From Aptenodytes patagonicus (Eukaryota; Chordata; Aves; Sphenisciformes; Spheniscidae): a stretch of 64,000 nt of DNA. The notes beneath the pieces were generated by a model. It was not told the origin of the DNA and did no database searches. It saw only the letters and a list, made by a program, of their open reading frames with translations. Below, piece by piece: positions 61,101-64,000 of this stretch. The number at the start of each line of letters is the position of its first letter. Position 1 is the stretch's first letter. The stretch covers positions 7,856,001 to 7,920,000 of the forward strand of contig NC_134970.1 in NCBI RefSeq assembly GCF_965638725.1, read 5' to 3'. The position numbers were made by a program, and so were the translations under genes.

Positions 61101-63492
61101 TTCATCAGGGAGCTGCTCAGCTCCGGCTCCCAGAGCTGCTGGGCATGGGATGTGGTGGGGCACATCTTCAACGAGTTCAGCCGGACCTCAGGCAGACTGG
61201 TAAGGGCAGAGTGGGACACCCGGGGCTTCGGCGGGTGCCTGGACTGTGCTGAGAGCTCCTGCAGGCATCCTTGACCATGGAGAGCTCCATGCTGCAGGGC
61301 CATCAGCACCGGCACTGCCATCGGAGCGGCCTCCAAACGGCCATTCCTCCTCGTGGGTGTCTGTGCTGATGTTGGTGGAGATGTCAGTGGATGACGTGGG
61401 TTTGCACCTGGGCGTGCCACCCAGGACTGCGGGGCTGCCTGCATGCCCGACGGGCTGAGCTGTGTCCACAGGCACCTGCAGCAAAGCCGTCTTGCAAAGG
61501 GAGGGGCCTTGTAGGGACAGGACATCCTCCAGCCAATGCAGACAGGTGGGCCTGGCTAGAGGAGCTTTCTGTGGTGTTCTCGTGCTCTGGCCCTCCAAAG
61601 CACGCCCTGCCCATCCGATAGCAGTCTGGGGACCCGTGTCCCTTCTGGCAAGGGGACAGGCCATTTGGCGGTCCCTTTGGTGAGTGTTTCCAGCTGGGCG
61701 CCCAGGAGATGAAGGCTGGGGATGGCCGAGCCTCCTGCTGACTTGCCGAGGATCTTCCCTCTGGCTGGAGCTTCCTTCCAGCCGGGGGATCGCTCGGGGA
61801 GGCTCTGCTTTGGGAGCAGGGCGAAGGAAAGGGCTTCTGCATTCTCCTCCACATCCGTTGGGCTGGGCGTGCCGCCGCCAGGGCTGGCGCCGAGCACGCC
61901 CTGCTGAAGGGCACGTTCCTCACCTGTTTTGGTGGCACAACAGCAGCATTTGGGCCCTGGGGGACTGTGCAGACAAGCAGCGTCTCTCTCTGCTCCCAGG
62001 CTTGCCAGTCCTTCCCAGGGTCCGGGAACTGGTCCCTGAGCTGGGTCCGGCTGTCCTTGTCCTCTGCTCCCGGCAGGCTGGCGCAGCAGCACTGGTGGGA
62101 CCGTGCCTGAGCCTCGTCGGTTGGGAGCTGAGAGTAACGGGGGTTTTGCCAACTCTGTCTTACAGGTGGCAGGAGGCCTTTTTGCCTGGGAAACCCCGGA
62201 GGAAGGAGCTCTTCAAGCCCTGTGCGTGGACATTCTGGGCTCGCTGGATGTCTCTCTGAGAGGGATGGCCAAAGTAAGTTGCCCTCTGCCCTGCTGCTGT
62301 GGTCACTTCTTGCCTTCAGGGCATTTTTCGTTGCGCTTCCTCATGCCTTGAACCTCTCCCCTCACGTGCGCTGAATCAGCACACAAGGCTCAGGGAAACG
62401 CAGACCATCCTTTTTGTCTTCGAGCTGAGTGGAAGTGCCAGTGTGGCGAATTGCCTGGTTCTTCTCTGCAGCTCCTGTGGCCGAGGCTGCTGCAGTATGT
62501 GGTGCCAGCCCAGTACAGCGGCATGCTGATCCCGCTCTCCCGCTGTCTCCAAGCCCTGGCTGAGAGACGGGAGAGAGCAGGATGCGAAGAAGAAGAGGAG
62601 GAGCCTGATGCCGTGGACTCCCAGGAGCAAGGTAGGAGCCCCAGTGAGTGCTGCTGGGTTTGGCTGGGTGCCGGGCCAGTCTGTGTTTACGCGTGCCCTG
62701 CCAGCCCTGAGCAGGAGCCCGGGAGAACCAAAGGCTCTGCTGCTGGGCACGAGGGACTCTTCCCTGCATTGCCTCTCGCCTGGCGCAGAGGCCTGGCTCT
62801 CCTGCTCGCAGCGTGCTCCTGGTGAGCCGGGGCTCGTTCCTGGCCATGCTGGAGCTGACTTCATCTCATGCTGGGCAGCCCTTGGGAGTCCCCCCCGAGG
62901 CCAGCGCTGTGGCAGCGCAGCTGCTCTCAGCCCTCAGCCCTCTGCGGGGGCAAGGGAGGTGCGAGGGGCAGGGCATGGCAGGGGCTCGTCGGTCACCCAG
63001 CCTTTCTTCTTCCCCGCAGCCCAGCTGCCGACTCCCCAGGCCCTGCTGGCTCGACTGCTGGTGAGTAACGGGGCTCTGAGGAAAGAGCTTTTCTGGCCAG
63101 GGGTGGTGGGAGAGCCTGGGGCAGAGGTGCTTTTGAGGCCAGTGCCAGGAGCCCGCAAGGAGAAGGCAGTGCGCCTGAACCTTCCTGGGCCCGTCGGGGA
63201 TCCCACTCCTTTCTCGGGGCCAGCAGCACCCTGGGTGAAGCCATTGGATGCCCGCTGCTGGCCGGAGTGGCGCCGAGCTCCCAAGCTCCCTCCCGGGAGA
63301 AGCTGCAGCTCTGGCGGCAGGAGTGACCCTTCTCTCCTGCTCTCGCCTAGGTGGTGGCGGCAGCTCCTCACAAGAGCGGCGAACGTGCAGTCACTGCATT
63401 GCAGCTGCTGCAGGCCCTCCACGGCAGGATCCACAGAGCCTTGGGGGCGGCGTGGGCGACCGAGATCCCCCTCCTGCTGCAGTACTTGGAAG
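55181..63492 (+). CDS. MROH-family (maestro HEAT-like repeat) protein, N-terminal part, 16 exons
   Basis: Exons: 55181-55205, 55753-55895, 56218-56340, 56827-56992, 57395-57493, 58051-58202, 58594-58737, 59303-59395, 59753-59822, 59938-60051, 60536-60609, 61080-61199, 62166-62273, 62472-62631, 63020-63060, 63351-63492. All have AG/GT borders and every junction is in phase, giving 591 residues and one base before the right edge. The start ATG at 55181 was chosen because its short exon ends in phase 1 at a good donor and joins exon 2 cleanly; an upstream non-coding exon is possible. MROH landmarks are TYRELESVLQGDDGCLTSGV, SHFHFVMSELQSHLK, ETVLLTLGKMA, GRVAALGLLGALAHSD and GERAVTALQLLQALH. An acidic patch (EEEEEEPD) follows about residue 520. 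It is probably a tandem relative of the gene ending at 7223, here seen from the other end. Confidence 0.88.
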
Positions 63493-64000
63493 GTAAAGCG
63501 CGGGAGGGGAGGGAGAGGCTATGGGGACAGAGAAGGGGCAGGGCAGCTTTCCAGTGTGACGGAGGGGAATTGTCCCCAGCTCCCCAGCACTTGCTCTGCT
63601 GCCTTTCCCCTCCCAGGGAGCCAGCACTGAGGCTGGGGGCAGCCGTTGATGTCCCCTAGGAGGGCAGGTCTTGGTGGCACCCCCATGTCCTGGCTGGGAT
63701 GGTGTCTGGGGCAGGGACAGGACTGGTGCTCCTGGAGGAGGTGCAGCCCCTGGCTTTGGAGGGCCGAGTCCCCAGGCCAGGCCAGGTTTGCAGCATCTGT
63801 CCTTGGCAATAGCCTGGGAGGAGGGCTGCAAATGGGCAGAAAGTGGTGGGTCATTCAGGAGAAAATGTGTGTTGCCGGTGCGTGCTGGCACTCAGTGGTC
63901 GGCGTTGTTCTGGGAGCTGCAGTCAAGCAGTGGGGATCAGCTGCGGTCAGTGCGTCCTTCCCCAACTTGAATGCAGTGGCTCTGACAAACGCCCCTGGGC
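63493..64000 (+). other. Intron of the second MROH gene up to the window edge
   Basis: Starts at the donor after 63492. No further acceptor-plus-exon with MROH motifs could be read before base 64000. Confidence 0.55.

Overview
The window reads as bird nuclear DNA. It has GC-rich, intron-containing genes, CR1 LINE copies with the ATTCTATG-type 3' tail, LTR retroelements of avian type, and members of the MROH (maestro HEAT-like repeat) family that is expanded in birds. No bacterial or organellar feature was seen. Gene models below were built by hand from splice sites and reading phase. In the three main models every exon junction preserves phase.

Layout. 37-7223 (+): the last 13 exons of an MROH-family gene whose 5' part lies left of the window. 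7.3-18 kb: intergenic DNA holding a broken retrovirus (about 9729-12547), LTR-like DNA, a 5'-truncated CR1 lodged in a purine-rich minisatellite, and one copy of a dispersed repeat. 18030-25039 (+): a complete 12-exon gene for a 398-residue SUN-domain protein of the SPAG4/SUN5/SUN3 type. 25.2-25.6 kb: a GC-rich promoter-like block with no gene assigned. 26127-33534 (-): a two-LTR provirus with gag, pol and env, all disabled. 33.5-44.8 kb: AT-richer DNA without a convincing gene, containing old CR1 remnants and a solo LTR inserted inside another solo LTR, each with a perfect 5-bp target duplication. 44.8-46.1 kb: a CpG island with a degenerate 5-bp repeat. 47.7-48.2 kb: a CR1 tail. 49.06-49.89 kb: about 5.5 copies of a 146-bp tandem repeat. 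50878-52504 (-): exons of a decayed diaphanous-type formin. 55181-63492 (+): the first 16 coding exons of a second MROH gene, which runs off the right edge.

How the parts relate. The two MROH genes point the same way and flank the SUN gene, as in a tandem gene family. SPAG4/SUN5-type proteins act at the nuclear envelope of germ cells, and the original maestro gene is testis-linked, so a germline theme is possible, but that is inference. The rest is retroelement DNA. The best targets for follow-up are the env-bearing provirus with a serine-tRNA-like primer site, the formin pseudogene, the nested LTRs and the 146-bp repeat.
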